Assembly: GCA_958450365.1 (NCBI GenBank)
Contig: CAUEEP010000920.1
Span: 87,501-151,500, forward strand
Direction of reading: 5' to 3'
DNA: 64,000 bases
Source: Mesorhabditis belari
Taxonomy: Eukaryota > Nematoda > Chromadorea > Rhabditida > Rhabditidae
Part shown: one piece after another, positions 1-11,740 of the stretch
How positions within the stretch are numbered: position 1 is the stretch's first letter
Layout: each line of letters opens with the position of its first letter
Position numbers and translations under genes: made by a program
The notes under the pieces: generated by a model
Told to the model about the DNA's origin: nothing
Seen by the model: only the letters and a program-made list of their open reading frames with translations
Database searches by the model: none

Positions 1-179
1 TTTACTACCACGGCTAGCAATGCTAAGAGACTAACTATAAACTATTCAGTGATCGAGTTTATGTTATAATTGGTTGTTCTTAAGTAGGAGGTATGAGAAT
101 CCTACATTCGATATTTTTCATCGAAATATTAGGTAGGCCGATGAGTCATTGGACATTTCATTTGAAAAGCTATTTAGAA

Positions 180-615
180 ATAACCAATTCACCTACAATT
201 TGCTCCATTAGAGAGGCCTGATATTTTTCTATAAAAGATCGTTCAAATCTTAAGAAATGTTTTGTTTCTGGTTTTTTGTTCGGAGGTGCGAACTCGGTCA
301 GTCAAAAAGGGCGGCGATTCGTTTACGCGGTTTAGACACTTTGGCCCAAAGAAACCGAGTTTGGTATCAATAGATAAAAGATAGAGCACAAAAAGTTAGG
401 TATATAGCCAATTTTTGAGAGAAATTGATTTAGCCAATTCATTTATGTAAGTTTTATCGAATTTTAAGCACAAGGAGTTTTTGCGCTCAGATTGGCAACC
501 CAAATTGGCGTAAAAAGATAGAAAAGTGTATAATAAACGTCTTTTATTTGAAGCAAACCGTGGGTCAATTGGTGAACTTTTCATTTATAAACATATTTAT
601 GAAAAAGTGTTCAAG
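180..615. repeat. Divergent copy of MITE family A (A1)
   Basis: This is a degraded copy of the roughly 510-bp element seen intact at 22510-23019 and again at 44688-45183. Shared blocks in order are a CCATTAGAG-type start, AGTCAAAAAGGGCG near 300, ATAGATAAAAGATAGAGCAC near 370, AGTTAGGTATAT near 396, and a right part resembling the AATTGGTG-containing terminal region near 570. The terminal inverted repeats are no longer clear, so the boundaries are approximate. Confidence 0.7.
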
Positions 616-783
616 GACTTATCGGCCGACCTAATACTTCCAAATTGCTTCATATCATCAAACATTTCAGCAATTCTAATTCGGAGTCTAGCCTATGGTA
701 AGTTTATTCATGTAGTTATTTGTGAATGTTTTAAATTTCAAATAACAGCATGTGTCTTATAAATTAAAACATTTTCTGACAAG

Positions 784-902
784 ACTATAATAAATGTCAG
801 AGTTTTAGATAAAGATGGAAAGTACACACCATCAGAAGTTCTACAAAGCGGTCTTGAAAACACACTCGATTTGGCACACAACAAAAAGGATAACAAAATC
901 AG
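784..902 (+). other. Candidate orphan exon
   Basis: The 119-nt stretch is open in one frame. It begins after an AG and ends at a good CAG|GTTTGA donor. The predicted peptide starts TIINVRVLDKDGKYTPSEVL and continues with a hydrophilic helix-like segment. It reads like part of an extracellular domain, but I do not recognise the family and found no partner exons that splice to it in frame. It could be the end of a gene lying mostly to the left of the window, or a relic. Low confidence. Confidence 0.25.
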
Positions 903-1687
903 GTTTGAACCTTCTTGTCTGCATTAAAAGTTTCAAAGCTTGACCAACACACTTTTCACATAGGAAAAAATATATTGCATATTGGGCTTGGTTTGTGCTT
1001 GGGAAAGGAAAATGGATGGGATTATGAAGCGATTCAAGTCCTTTTTCTGCTCACAAACGGTCAAAAATCTAAAATTTTAATTCAACGCGTTAATCGTCCA
1101 CGACTTTATGAATCTTATTATAGATCATACTGAAAAGTGAGTTTAAACCATGATTTTAAACATCAAATTGCCTTTTTCTATCGTGGTTCTTTGGTTTCAT
1201 TTGGCTTGAAGAAAAGCTTTGTCTTTTGCAAAATTTACAATGATCTGCGTTGTTATCTATTGGAAGCAAAAATCAAAAGAAATGATGGATTCATTGTGCT
1301 TTTTGTTTCCCCAAAATTTCCAAATTTTTGGCGAGGAAATTGAGTTTTGGCCGTAATCGCCTCAGTCGATTACTTTTTCGACTCTTTTTGAGAAATGGCG
1401 CAGTTTTTTCTAAAATTTTGCCACCATCTCTTTAAGTTCAATCAAAACAAATAACTTTTGACAAAATAAAAGAAATTCTCTCTTTTTTAATAAACATTTC
1501 TTATGGCCATTAATTTTCTTTTTTCGCCTATTCACCTGCTTTTCGGGAATTTTTGGCTCGAATTATTTGGAGAGATGACCCCACCCAAGTCTTCCTTTCT
1601 TTTCCTAAAACCTGCAAAATGTTGAGAGTTTTCTCAAGTATTTCCTCTCAAAAAGTCTATTATTTTAAGAATTGGTCCCTTAAATAC

Positions 1688-1937
1688 TACCGTAAACACT
1701 GTAATAGTACCCCACCCCCTCGTACAGTCTCGTAGTCTTTCTTTTTTTCAAAGCGCCCGTACTTTCAAAAAATGCATCTTTGATATCAAAAAATAGCTGA
1801 AATTCAGGGCTATTTTTTGATACTTAAACGCGCATTGTACCATAAACCAGTGTCGAGAAAAACTCGTTCAAAGCTAGACTACGCAACTCTCCGCACCGTC
1901 ATTAGGGGGGTGGGGTACTATTACAGTATTTACGGTA
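1688..1937. mobile_element. Short TA-flanked MITE with about 33-bp TIRs
   Basis: The left end reads TACCGTAAACACTGTAATAG and then a C-rich run. The right end is its near-exact reverse complement, finishing CTATTACAGTATTTACGGTA. Both ends carry TA, as expected for Tc1/mariner-type target duplication. The 180-bp interior has no ORF. It is a non-autonomous element; no transposase source is visible in the window. The rest of 903-4079 holds only short unsupported ORFs. Confidence 0.75.
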
Positions 1938-3339
1938 ATTGTAAATGCTAAATCATAGTCAGTGTTATGTTAAAAGCTAAATTTCGCTAAGCATTGACAA
2001 TGAGTCAATCCAACAACAATTTTGAGATTTCTTCAAGAGAAACAGCCGCTGTGCTTTTTTGTTTGGTTGATTGAGATCAAGCAATCAGTTTCTTTTCATT
2101 TTTGTTCGACGCCTGTGTTTTTTTTCTGAATGAGTGATTCCTGATCATCAAGGATCCATCACTCATTGACAAAGAACTTTTCTTCCTTTTTTCTTTTCAT
2201 TGCGTCGTTTATGTTTCTTACAATTTGGCACAAAACTTTCCCTTGAGTTGCTCTGGTTTGCTCATAGATTTTTCAAACCTGAATAATTTATGCTTTATTT
2301 ACTTTCGACATTATTTCGACATTTAATCAAAATCCATTAGCAAAATCCAAAATGACGAAAATAATTTTTATCATAATTTGAACGAAACTAATTGGAGTTA
2401 GAGAAAAAGTAAAAAAAATTGTGACTTTGAGTGTTTTTGTGTTTATCGAGAGGGCCTCGTGTCCAATCAAACACTCAAATTCTCTATTTTTTATTGACTT
2501 TTTAATTTTCATTTTGATTCATGCGTTTTCATATTTTTGTTCTAATTAATTCACTATTACTCGCAGCACAAAGCATATGAATTCGGTGAATTATTCTAAT
2601 TTTTGTTACTATGTATGAGGCTTATGCCATAAGTTTGTTGTACTTCTAAGGATCAAATAATATTAGAAGTTGTTAGAGTCTAACATTTCGAAACATTGGC
2701 GACTTTAATCCTTTACTCGATGCGCAAAAAAAACCCTTTACTATGAGCGAGTGATGGATGGAGGTTAACTGTGAGGATCTCTATTTGAGTGTGGTATCTG
2801 TCCATCTGTTTGTCTCGATTCATCGAGGGGAAATTTAGGAGAAAAGAAGGTATGAGATGGCGAGGGTTCTGATCAAGAGAAGAAATTTTTCTAGAAAAAC
2901 AAAAAAGACCCAAAAGAATTTCCCCTGTGTGATCTCCTCGGCCGAATTTCGGCAACTGTCAGCTGGGAATCTCTCCTGAAAGAGAGGAGGCCAAAATATT
3001 TCTCCTTTTCCCTTTAACCTCAGATCTCTTTTGTTTTTATATTTATCTGTTTCTTTTCAGCTTAAAGAGTAAAAAAAATGAGAACCAAAATCCAACAGTT
3101 TCCTCTTTTCTCCCTTCGTTATCCACTTTTGCGTCATTTAGTCCAAATCTATTTTCTGAGTTATTAGTTGGCTAATCTCCTAACAAGTATTTAACTTTTT
3201 AAAACAAAACCTAAGATTTTCTCAACTTTGCGCTTCAATAATTCACGATACAACTTATTAATGCACTGCCCCATTCTGCATTTGTAACGAAACTCTTACT
3301 ATGATACTCTTAGAGCCGTATTCACCAAACTTTTCGCCA

Positions 3340-3660
3340 AAATTTAACTATAAAAAAGAAAATAAAATGTCTGTCTGTCCGTGCCATTGGCAAGCTCCGT
3401 CCCCACTCGGGACGCAAGCCTTTCTCTCTCTAGAGTTAGATGCACCCGCTCCCCACCAGCGACGCTGGTAATGTCTTGAAACTTTAAAACACAATAGAAC
3501 GGGATTTGGATTTCTGATAGCGGATTGATTGAGGAACTAAGAATTTTAAACAGATAGACGTCGTTTTCAACCTCTAGAGAGCCCCGGAAAACCCGGAAAT
3601 GGTTAGTTGCCTCTCTAAAGCCTTTTCTTTTGCTTAAACATTTCTTTTTCTTCTTTGAAC
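3340..3660. repeat. Possible dispersed repeat, GC-richer patch
   Basis: This patch is richer in GC than its surroundings and contains a TGTCTGTCTGTCCGT motif near 3368. Similar motifs occur at 19889 and 21186 within repeats in an unc-8 intron. The minus-strand ORF here looks like a by-product of the repeat. No ends were found, so the call is tentative. Confidence 0.3.
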
Positions 3661-4079
3661 GTTTCCTTTCGAACAAGGAAAAAAACTACGAATTTTTCAG
3701 TATTCTTGCTCTTGATTAAGAAGTAATTCTCTCAAATGTAACTGGTAGCTGTTAGTAAGCTAACAAGCTACACACCATGCAAATTTTTTAGAAACAAACC
3801 AATTTATAGAAATCATAATATTGATTTTGGACCCAAGAGCTCATTGATTTTTGCTTGACATATGATGTTAGTGTTCTGAAATCGAACCTGTAAGGCAGCT
3901 GTTTTTGAAAAACCTAGCTCTACTCGAGTCAAATTGTGCTCCTTGCCTTGAGATTTTGAACTTTGATTCTCTGAAAATTCAAGTTTTTCTGTTATTTATT
4001 GACTTTAAAAGTTTTTATTCTTTTATCATTCAATTCTTCTTTTCTTATAGTAATATATTCACGGATTGATCACTCCCCA

Positions 4080-7000
4080 ATGGCCATGGTTTCACCACCG
4101 ATTTTTCTATTCGAGAATGTTGATGATCCATCAACAACGTCTACAGGATTACCACTTCTTTTATCTCATCCACTAATGGATTCATCAATGACCTCATCTA
4201 TCTCATCCCAATCCTTATTCTACAGTCGACCATCTCGATCGCATTGTTCTACTCCAACTCCCGATGGAGTCCCGATCATTAATCGAAAACGGTTAGTGAA
4301 AAAATTGGCGATGAATTTTTGAGAATGCAAGATTTGTGTAAACGTCGAGGTCAAAACATCGTAAGTTATCACTTACTATTCGCTTCCCATGTCCTCGCTA
4401 TCAGGGGGACAAGGGAAACGTCCAAGTTTTGATATCTATAATAGAAAACTTGCAAGAACTCACCATTTTTCCACTTCGTTTTTAAAATTTTACGCTCAAA
4501 ATAGAAACTTTTTTATAGTAGAACTTAACAAATATTTGTACCCTTTAACGGATTATTGATTCCCTCAAAGAATTCTCTTTCACCCCAGAGAAGAATTAAA
4601 AAAATAACAAGAGCGGAAAAAGAAAAAAAACAAAATAAACGAAAATCGATGTGTCGCTGGGTCTCTTTTCAATTTCTTTTTTCAATTCTGTCGTCTCTTT
4701 TCGGAGTGATGGGGGAGGCCCGAGGGGGGAATGGAAAGAGTCCCCATTTCTCCCACTATTGGGGGGTCTCGTCTATCCACAACAACTCTCTTTTCCGCTC
4801 TACATTCACCCTAAATCTTTACACGTAACATTCTGATTCTAAGTGTACCTAATTCATCATACAAACATTGGTATCTTTTAACTAATACCTGGTTTATCCT
4901 ATGAGGGGGATCGATCTAGAACCACAACCAGAAGAGGCCCTAACACCAGCCGAAGAGTAAGTTTTATTTTAGACTTGAATTGGTGTTAAAAATTGCAAGT
5001 GTTTAATTCTTCTGTTTTTTTGTTGTTTTGAGAGTTCTCATCACGACAGTCCATATCTATTTTGGAACACTCCCAAATAAGTTGAACTCTTGTCTCAATG
5101 AAAAATTTATAATCATTAAATCTGAAAATAAAAGAGATAAGCCATGTGATCTTCGATAAATGATTCTCGTGAAATTAAACAAATTTGAACTTTCTCTGAT
5201 TTGAAAACAATAGCCTAACATCAATCGATCCAATCTTGCAATGAGAAAACGGTTAGTGATATTTTGTTCTTATTTTAAATGATTAGATTCTACCTATCAA
5301 TAATTTTGAAATCTAAACTGTGCCGAAGACCACTTATACAAAATATATCCGCCCAATTCGGGTCAATTTTGAAAGCAGATTTCATAACCCATATCAAACG
5401 TAAACTTCCTGGTTATCATGGTTTTCGTTGAGAGTTCAACCCAAACTCAACATTTTCCATGTTTTCATCGAAAATTTCTTTTCACTCTTATCATTTTTTC
5501 AAATTCCTTGATAAAAATAACCCCTAGCGAGATCTAGAAACGTGGCAAATCAAATACAATTTTTCTGCTCTGCGTTTTTTAGTCAAAGTTTACTCAAGGA
5601 ATTTTCGGCGACAAGACTGGCGCCTTGTCACTTCTCGTAAAATATTTTTTCGCCAAAGAAAAAGGAACGAGATTTTCATCTTGACTCGAAAACGGCTAAA
5701 TTTGACCAAGGTGTGTGACAGTTTGATGAACGTTTTATTAGAAACGAAAAGATAGAAATTTGGAGAGAAAAGGGCAGAACACGGGTTTCCCCTCTGCGAT
5801 CAAATCAGTGATAGCCTGGGTGATAGCCGAATGGCGCCAACAAAAAAGAAAAGGATACAAAAATATATGTGACGCTCACGTGGGTTTTTCGAGGATCATG
5901 GGAAATACCTTTGACATTCAGATCAAGAAATTTAGTGTACTCTTGAGTTCAACTCTTGAGATCTGTTAAAAAACCTTTTTAGTTTATTGTAAGAGCGGAA
6001 ATTAGTAAAAAGACTCAATAACAGAAACTACTCAATCCTAGCTACCTAATTTCATTTTGCTAGTTACCCTTTGAGAACCCCTAATCTTTCCCGATTTTGC
6101 CAATTTACGATTTTTCACAATTTCCCAAGCACCACATGATTTCAAGAAAATGAGTTGGTTCAATGTTATAGAACCTAGAGTGCACTTGAGAGCAATGAAA
6201 TTGAGATGTGAGAAAGTAAAGCAATGAGACAGCCATTCGGCTCGTAAAACTATGATAGAAACAGTTAGACATAAAAAAGTGATATGAGAAAACGTGGAAA
6301 GGGAGAGAATGATACGGGGGTGAATCAAATGATAGAAAAGTGTGATCAGAGAGAAGAAGGGGAAGAAGGGGAAAGAAAAGGAGGCGGCGAGTGGTTCCTT
6401 TTAAAGACACCGTGTGAGCCATTCACCTTCTCTAAAGACTTTCCTGGGGGAGGCCCGTGACCGCAAATCAAATCGAACTCATTTGCTTCTCATTCTAAGC
6501 CAAGTTTTCTGCAAATTCCATAAAATGTTGATCCATCCATCGACAAGCCAAGTTCAATATGGAGGTCTTCACACTGGGAGACAAAATTCATGTGGGGAGT
6601 CTCATGGATTAGCTAGAGGGAGCTCTTCGCCACAAAATCATTATTCCTATCATGGATACACGAGCTATTCATTCTCTAAGCACAATGGTGGTATTCATGG
6701 TCACAGTTTCAGTACATCGTCAGCGAATGCGACCGCCTCCACACCACCGATGGTAGCAATTGATTCCAAAATCGAACAAGCTATGGTGGGTTGAACTAAG
6801 CATTCTGGTGCCCGACGCAGGCATTTGATAAAAAAAATGCGTAAACACTGGAGAGGTTAACTTCATGCGCTTACCATACTCTCTTCCTTACACTTGGTAA
6901 CTAGCTTTAATTTTAGTCAAGTGTTAATTAAGCGCCTACTCCATGTCTGATTTTTCATTCACAGATCAAAAAGAAGAAATATTTTGTTTTTTTCCTGTGA

Positions 7001-8222
7001 ACTCAATTGTTGACCTATTGTTGTGATAAGGGAAAGATGGAGATCGCCAAAAGCTTGAAAAATCAGCTGACAGCTGATTGTGAGTGATTGAGTGGTTTAA
7101 GGATAGCATTTAAAAATGTATGCTCAATCAAGATAGTCTGGAATAAATTCCTAAGATCTTAAGCTAATAAGACTGAACATAATTGACTATCAACCTTGTT
7201 TCTTTTAGGATCTGGTGAAGACTCATTTGATGTTCGCTGTTCGAGAAGAAGTTGAAGTGTTGAGAGCAAGGATAGTGGATTTGGAAGGGCATGTAAGTCG
7301 AATGGAAATTTATAATTCTGAAAATCTAGAGCTAAATGTCACGGGAAACCCACTAATCACCTTTTTTCACTAAACAATTTGACAATTAATTTTCTAGCCT
7401 TAATAAGGATTCATTTGAAACTTGAACAACATCTGCCATTTTCTTTCATTTTTGAAATTCTTGGCTTATGGGTAGAGTTTTTAGTTTTAAGTGAACCAGT
7501 CTAACTTGTGGAACTTTAAAATGAATGTGATAGTCACAGTAAGAAGCTTAGAAATTCCATTAAGGACATTTTTTGTTTTACTAGTCAAAACTGGTATAAA
7601 CAGTGGTCCTTCAAAATATATTATACTTCCTTGGCGCAAAAATCCTTTCTTGTTTACTGAACATCGATTTTTATTTGTCAAATTCCACAAATAGCTCTTT
7701 CTCTGTTCTTCTTTTTATATTTCCCATTCTAAATAACATTCAATATAAAATGATGTCAGCGGAAAAAAAGAACGTGATTTTCACAGAAAACTTTCAAAAA
7801 GGAAGCAATTTGACAAAGATCTGTGACTCTGGCTTTTTGATAAACAAACCGATCATTTGAAGAGAAAAGAGTACGGCACCACTTTTTAAGATTTTTTTCA
7901 TTTTCTTGCAAGAATAGACAATTAACTCAAATTCTTCTTAACGACCGAACGACCCGAACGAAAGTCGATCCGAACTTCGGCTATAATAATTTTAGAATTT
8001 TTGAAAATTTCAGTACGGTAGCTTTTCCTGGGGTGACTGTGCAAAACTGTCGTTGAGAAAAATACAGTCTAGCTGAAAAATAGAGTCAACGCTTTAACTA
8101 TCTGAAAATTATGAAATTAGTAAACAATTCTGCATTTTCAGGTGCACCACCTCGAGGCGGAAAACAATGTGTTGAGGTCTCATGTGCCTGATGATGTTTT
8201 AAAGAAAATGAATTTACATTGA
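4080..8222 (+). CDS. TSC22/GILZ-type leucine-zipper protein
   Basis: The three core exons are 6525-6785, 7209-7292 and 8142-8222. All junctions are in phase and give a 141-residue protein, the size of short TSC22 isoforms. The TSC box spans the junction of the first two: KIEQAM followed by DLVKTHLMFAVREEVEVL. The leucine zipper follows, ending in exon 3 with VHHLEAENNVLRSHV. Two possible upstream first exons both end in phase 2: 4080-4291, a Ser/Thr-rich start MAMVSPPIFLFENV, and 4901-4956, starting MRGIDLEPQPEE. They would join through an acceptor near 6499 and imply alternative N termini. TSC22 proteins are nuclear or cytosolic dimerising regulators. A poly(A) signal AATAAAG lies near 8254. 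The core is secure; the 5' exons are inferred. Confidence 0.92.
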
Positions 8223-8841
8223 GTTCTTTCAACTGGAGACGTTATTCGATTTAATAAAGCAACTGTTTTTAAGACCTCATAAAAGAGTCACATTTCTTGT
8301 GAATGCCTTCAGTATTAATTTCTTGGATTAGCTTTTTCGAAAAGTTGCTCACGTTTTTTCTTTATTGTTTTTCTTATTGTTTTGTCTACGTGTAAGTTGA
8401 AATCGGTGGTAGTGCCCAAAGTTTTTGTAAGCCTAGTCAAATATCATGAATCCCGGTTTTCCTTCTTTACGGCAACTGTCTTTTTTAAAGGTTCTTCTTT
8501 CGAGGTTTTCATAAGAATCCATTTCCAAAATTCACTCCAATTTTTGCGTTTTCTGGCTCCATAATATTTCTGTACAAATTCACCGTTTCATTTGAACTTT
8601 CCTAATGCGTGAATAGCACTTTCAACTCCACTTCACTTTGTGTTGTTATTAGAAAAAGATAAAAATTCCGGTTTGTACATAAGGTAGTTAATAAACCATT
8701 CAAATCAATTTGTCAACCAAAAATACAAAGTATTCAAAACACAGTTTTATAAAAAACTTCTCCTTACTATTTGCTATATTGAGAAATTTATTAACTATTT
8801 TTGAGAAAATTCAGTACTTTTCTAAAGATAAGTAAATGTTA

Positions 8842-8970
8842 ATATTCAGTTCAACATACCTTGATCCGACTGTTCAAATTACTCAACAAAACCCCATTGC
8901 ACTCGTGATTTTTATTATATCTTCGATTACTGTAGTGATCCATTTTGGATTCGATCCATTCTCATAAAAA
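8842..8970. repeat. Dispersed repeat B, copy 1
   Basis: About 130 bp starting ATTCAGTTCAACATACCTTG and ending in CATTCTCATAA. A direct-orientation copy lies at 12331-12449. On the minus strand this copy is the C-terminal part of a 75-codon ORF (8883-9110), which includes SFYENGSNPKWITTVIED. The other copy carries a 1-nt difference that breaks this frame. The origin is unknown; it may be a decayed gene end or transposon fragment. The remaining sequence from 8223 to 9613 shows nothing else. Confidence 0.65.
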
Positions 8971-9613
8971 GAGTTCATCAAATGGATATGGCTATATTGG
9001 GATGTGTCTTTGGAAGGTCTCCAGTGATCTTTCAACGTCACCCAATGACTTTTCCTCTTCTCCTTCTTTTTGATCAGTTCTTTTTGAAGATTCAGTAAGA
9101 GTCCGACCACGTTTTATTTGAAAGAAGACCTCAAATGATTGATGAACATGATTTTTAGAGAACAAATCTTTTGATGAAAAGCGGCAATGAGAGCATTTTG
9201 CGCAATTTGCAGAAATGATTGTAAAAGATCAATAGTCGCAAAGAAAACTTTTTGTCACGGGAAGAGATGAATTACCTGATTAAACTATGCAAACATTTTT
9301 TAGTCTAGTTTAAAAAACCAAATTTTGATTTTTGGAAGAATTTGTTAATTTGCATTTACATTTGCAGACTGTTTCAGTTCTTTAAAATAGCGATATTATA
9401 CACTCATTTGGATAAGCAAAAAGCCAACTACTTTTATACGTCGGAGAATATTCTGAAAAAATGAAAACGGTAAAAACGATGTTCAACAGGGCCGTAAGCA
9501 AGACGAAATCCTGTATACATACCCATTCGAAGCCTAAAGCGAAAAATGTTATTCGAAAACCATATATATGTTATGTCCTATTTAGATTTTCGTCGGTTTT
9601 AACATCATTCTTA

Positions 9614-10441
9614 TATGCGAGCCGATTAAGGATTTCAGCCGAAGAGCTCGGCCTCTTCGGCTAGCCGGTTAGCTCAAAATTTTCCGGAAACCTCTTCGGC
9701 TAGCCGATTAAGTCTCAAACTTCTTCGGCTAGTCGATTAAGTCTCAAAAATGAAATCTTGAGTTATGTATTGACTCAAGTCAATACCGCAAACTCAAGCT
9801 CTCAAAAAGGCGCTTAAAAGCTAAAAACGCTCTCTAAAAGCTCTCTAAAAGGCGCTAAAAACTAAAAACTTGTAGTGCTATTCTCTCTTCGATACGAATT
9901 GAATCAACAGGTGCTTTACAATCATGGGATCAAAGGCAATTTGGACAAACCCAAGAAAGTCGTCAAGAACGAGGAGCTCTTTGGCCGGTTAACGATCAAC
10001 AGAAATTAGTGTAGCTTAAACAAAAAATGCACAGTAACAAAAAGAAAAAATAGGATTGAAATAAGGGGTTATGTTCGATTATAAACAGATTAGTGGTAAA
10101 TAAGTTTTATCGATGATCCAACAAAGGAGTCAAATTGACTTACAAAAACAAACAATTCTATTTCAAATAAATGACGAATCAGATAGAAAATGGCGAAAAG
10201 GGCCCTTTCATAGCCTTTGGTTACAGTATGATAAAATGCGCACCCTTTAGAATGCGTTTTTAGCTTTTAAGCGCCTTTTAGAGAGCTTGAGTTTGTGGTA
10301 TCGACTTGAGTCAATACATAACTCAAGATTTCATTTTTGAGACTTCTTCGGCTAGCCGAAGAAGTCTGAGACTTAATCGGCTAGCCGAAGAAGGTTTCGC
10401 TAGCGAAAAAATTTGAGACTTAATCGGCTACGACATATAGA
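9614..10441. mobile_element. Fold-back DNA element, family C copy 1
   Basis: Two long imperfect inverted arms, 9614-9840 and 10240-10441, flank a unique centre. The arms share a chain of short repeats built on CTTCGGCTAGCCGATTAAGT, then TGAAATCTTGAGTTATGTAT, then GCGCTTAAAAGCTAAAAACGC. The right tip reads TTAATCGGCTACGACATATA. The same tip closes the element at 63187-63684, and the left tip TATGCGAGCCGATTAAG is a decayed version. No transposase is present. The centre includes a gene-like fragment at 9913-10014. Confidence 0.8.
9913..10014 (+). pseudogene. Possible captured gene fragment inside fold-back element
   Basis: This is an open stretch of 33 codons and a stop, lying just after a TCAACAG acceptor-like site. 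It encodes a Gln-rich hydrophilic peptide beginning ALQSWDQRQFGQTQESRQER. It sits exactly between the inverted arms. That position and its protein-like composition suggest a captured 3' exon. I do not recognise the parent gene, and random openness cannot be excluded at this length. Confidence 0.35.
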
Positions 10442-11334
10442 TTGAACAATAATATAAACGTGCTTAATATATGTTCTTGAGCGTTTTCTGTAGTTTTCTG
10501 CATTTTTCAAAGGTCTTTTATTGATTACAGTCTATATCGGACGTCCGATACAGATCGAACAATAATAAACGTGTTTAATATATGTTCTTAAGCGTTTTTT
10601 TGCAATTTTCTGCGCTTTCAAAGAAATTTTGCCTTTTTTGAGAATTTTTTTGTTTTCTTGTTTTCCTATTAAATGCTACTTTTTTACAGATGGAGGACCT
10701 TTTTGACCAAGAATTTGGCGTGTTTTTACAAAAGAAGAAGAGAGAACAAATTCCAACCGCTGAAGCCTACAATTTGATGGTTGAAACGCTCCATAATCAT
10801 TGTGAAAACTGCGAGAAACCAAAACTACTACAAAACTACCACGAAAACAACTTGCTGAAAAGATTTGCGCTCGTGATTAAACAACGTTCAACTTCCTTTC
10901 GTGCCGCCATCGGTGATTCTTCTATTCACGGGAAACAAGGTAAGTAACTATAACTTTATTTCATTTTTTGCGTGTTCCATTAGGCCATAAACATTGCTTA
11001 TGTGCTGGAAAATGCTCATCCAATCGATGTTCGTGCAAAAAGGATGGCCGACTCTGCAATTCAAGATGTCACAATAGCCTAAGCTGCAAAAATAAATAGA
11101 AATTTTTAACTCGTTCGTTGTTGTTGTTGGTTTTTTGTGGTTGTATGTTGTAATTTCGCATCTATTCTGTTAACGCTAATAAATTGTTTCATAGTTGGGT
11201 TTTCTTTTCAGAAAAAGACAGTAACAGACCTTTGAAAAATGCAGAAAACGCTTAAGAACATATATTAAGCATGTTTATATTATTGTTCAATCTATATAAG
11301 ATTTAGATTGAATCTAAATCGGACACAATAGATA
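10437..11334 (+). mobile_element. Deletion-derived integrase-type (KRBA2/Ginger-like) transposon
   Basis: Inverted terminal regions flank a spliced ORF. The left copy is 10437-10519 (ATAGATTGAACAATAATATA onward). The right is 11227-11300, whose reverse complement matches through GTTTAT, TATATGTTCTTAAGCG and GCATTTTTCAAAGGTCTGTTA. A second, partial left copy follows in direct orientation at about 10528-10622, so the left end is duplicated. Only about 0.6 kb lies between the ends, far too little for a full integrase. The outer edge near 11334 is approximate. It abuts the fold-back element on the left. Confidence 0.7.
10690..11099 (+). CDS. Small transposon-derived protein with C-terminal Cys-rich domain
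   Basis: Two exons, 10690-10939 and 10984-11099, join in phase across a 44-nt intron with GTAAGT and ATTAG sites, giving 121 residues. The C terminus is a dense cysteine cluster starting HKHCLCAGKCSSNRCSCKKD and continuing LCNSRCHNSLSC. This is the pattern found at the C-terminal end of KRBA2/SCAND3- and Ginger-type integrases encoded by transposons. The N-terminal part (MEDLFDQEFGVFLQKK, then an LLKRFALVI segment) is helical and may match the integrase N-terminal region. The DDE core is absent, yet both halves are in frame with intact splice sites and no stop. It may be a DNA-binding remnant or repressor. The family call rests on the cysteine pattern. Confidence 0.7.
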
Positions 11335-11479
11335 TATACCAGTCATGAATACTTTTGGATGATGTGACGAGTTGGAACACCCTGTGCGCTAGCATTTTTA
11401 AATCCTTTTCTGATTATATGTAACTAAAAACAAAAACAATAATAAACCTCAAACGTTAGCGTTAACCTCTTTTCCAAAA

Positions 11480-11740
11480 TCAGGAGGTAAATATGCTCAT
11501 GTTCTCCAAGGCACTTTACATGCTTGCCCTTGGCCCTCGAGCGAGCCTTGACGTTGCAGTTTTTTGAAAGACACCTAACTAGACAAATTGCAATTGAAAA
11601 GAAACAAAGGAATACCTGTAATAAAGTCTTCCCTTTTAATTTTCCCGATAAAAGCAATATTCAAATTCGGTCGTATCATATAAAACCTCTTTGCCTCTGT
11701 TGGATTGAGGTGTTGATGAAAGAGCCCTAGAATAAAAAAA
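11480..11740 (-). pseudogene. FLYWCH-type zinc finger relic
   Basis: Reading right to left, an upstream exon (to 11616) encodes SNRGKEVLYDTTEFEYCFYR, then EN, one in-frame TAA, and KG followed by an aromatic pair. It ends at a TTACAG|GTATTC donor. The next exon starts at 11574 after AGTTAG and reads CLSKNCNVKARSRAKGKHVK, then CLGEHEH. The order aromatic-rich start, C-x5-C, basic run and a final H-x-H is the FLYWCH zinc finger. Splicing restores the C/H spacing, but the stop codon breaks the domain. FLYWCH domains occur in regulators such as nematode FLH/PEB-1 proteins and in Mutator-like transposons. The source here is unknown. Confidence 0.6.
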
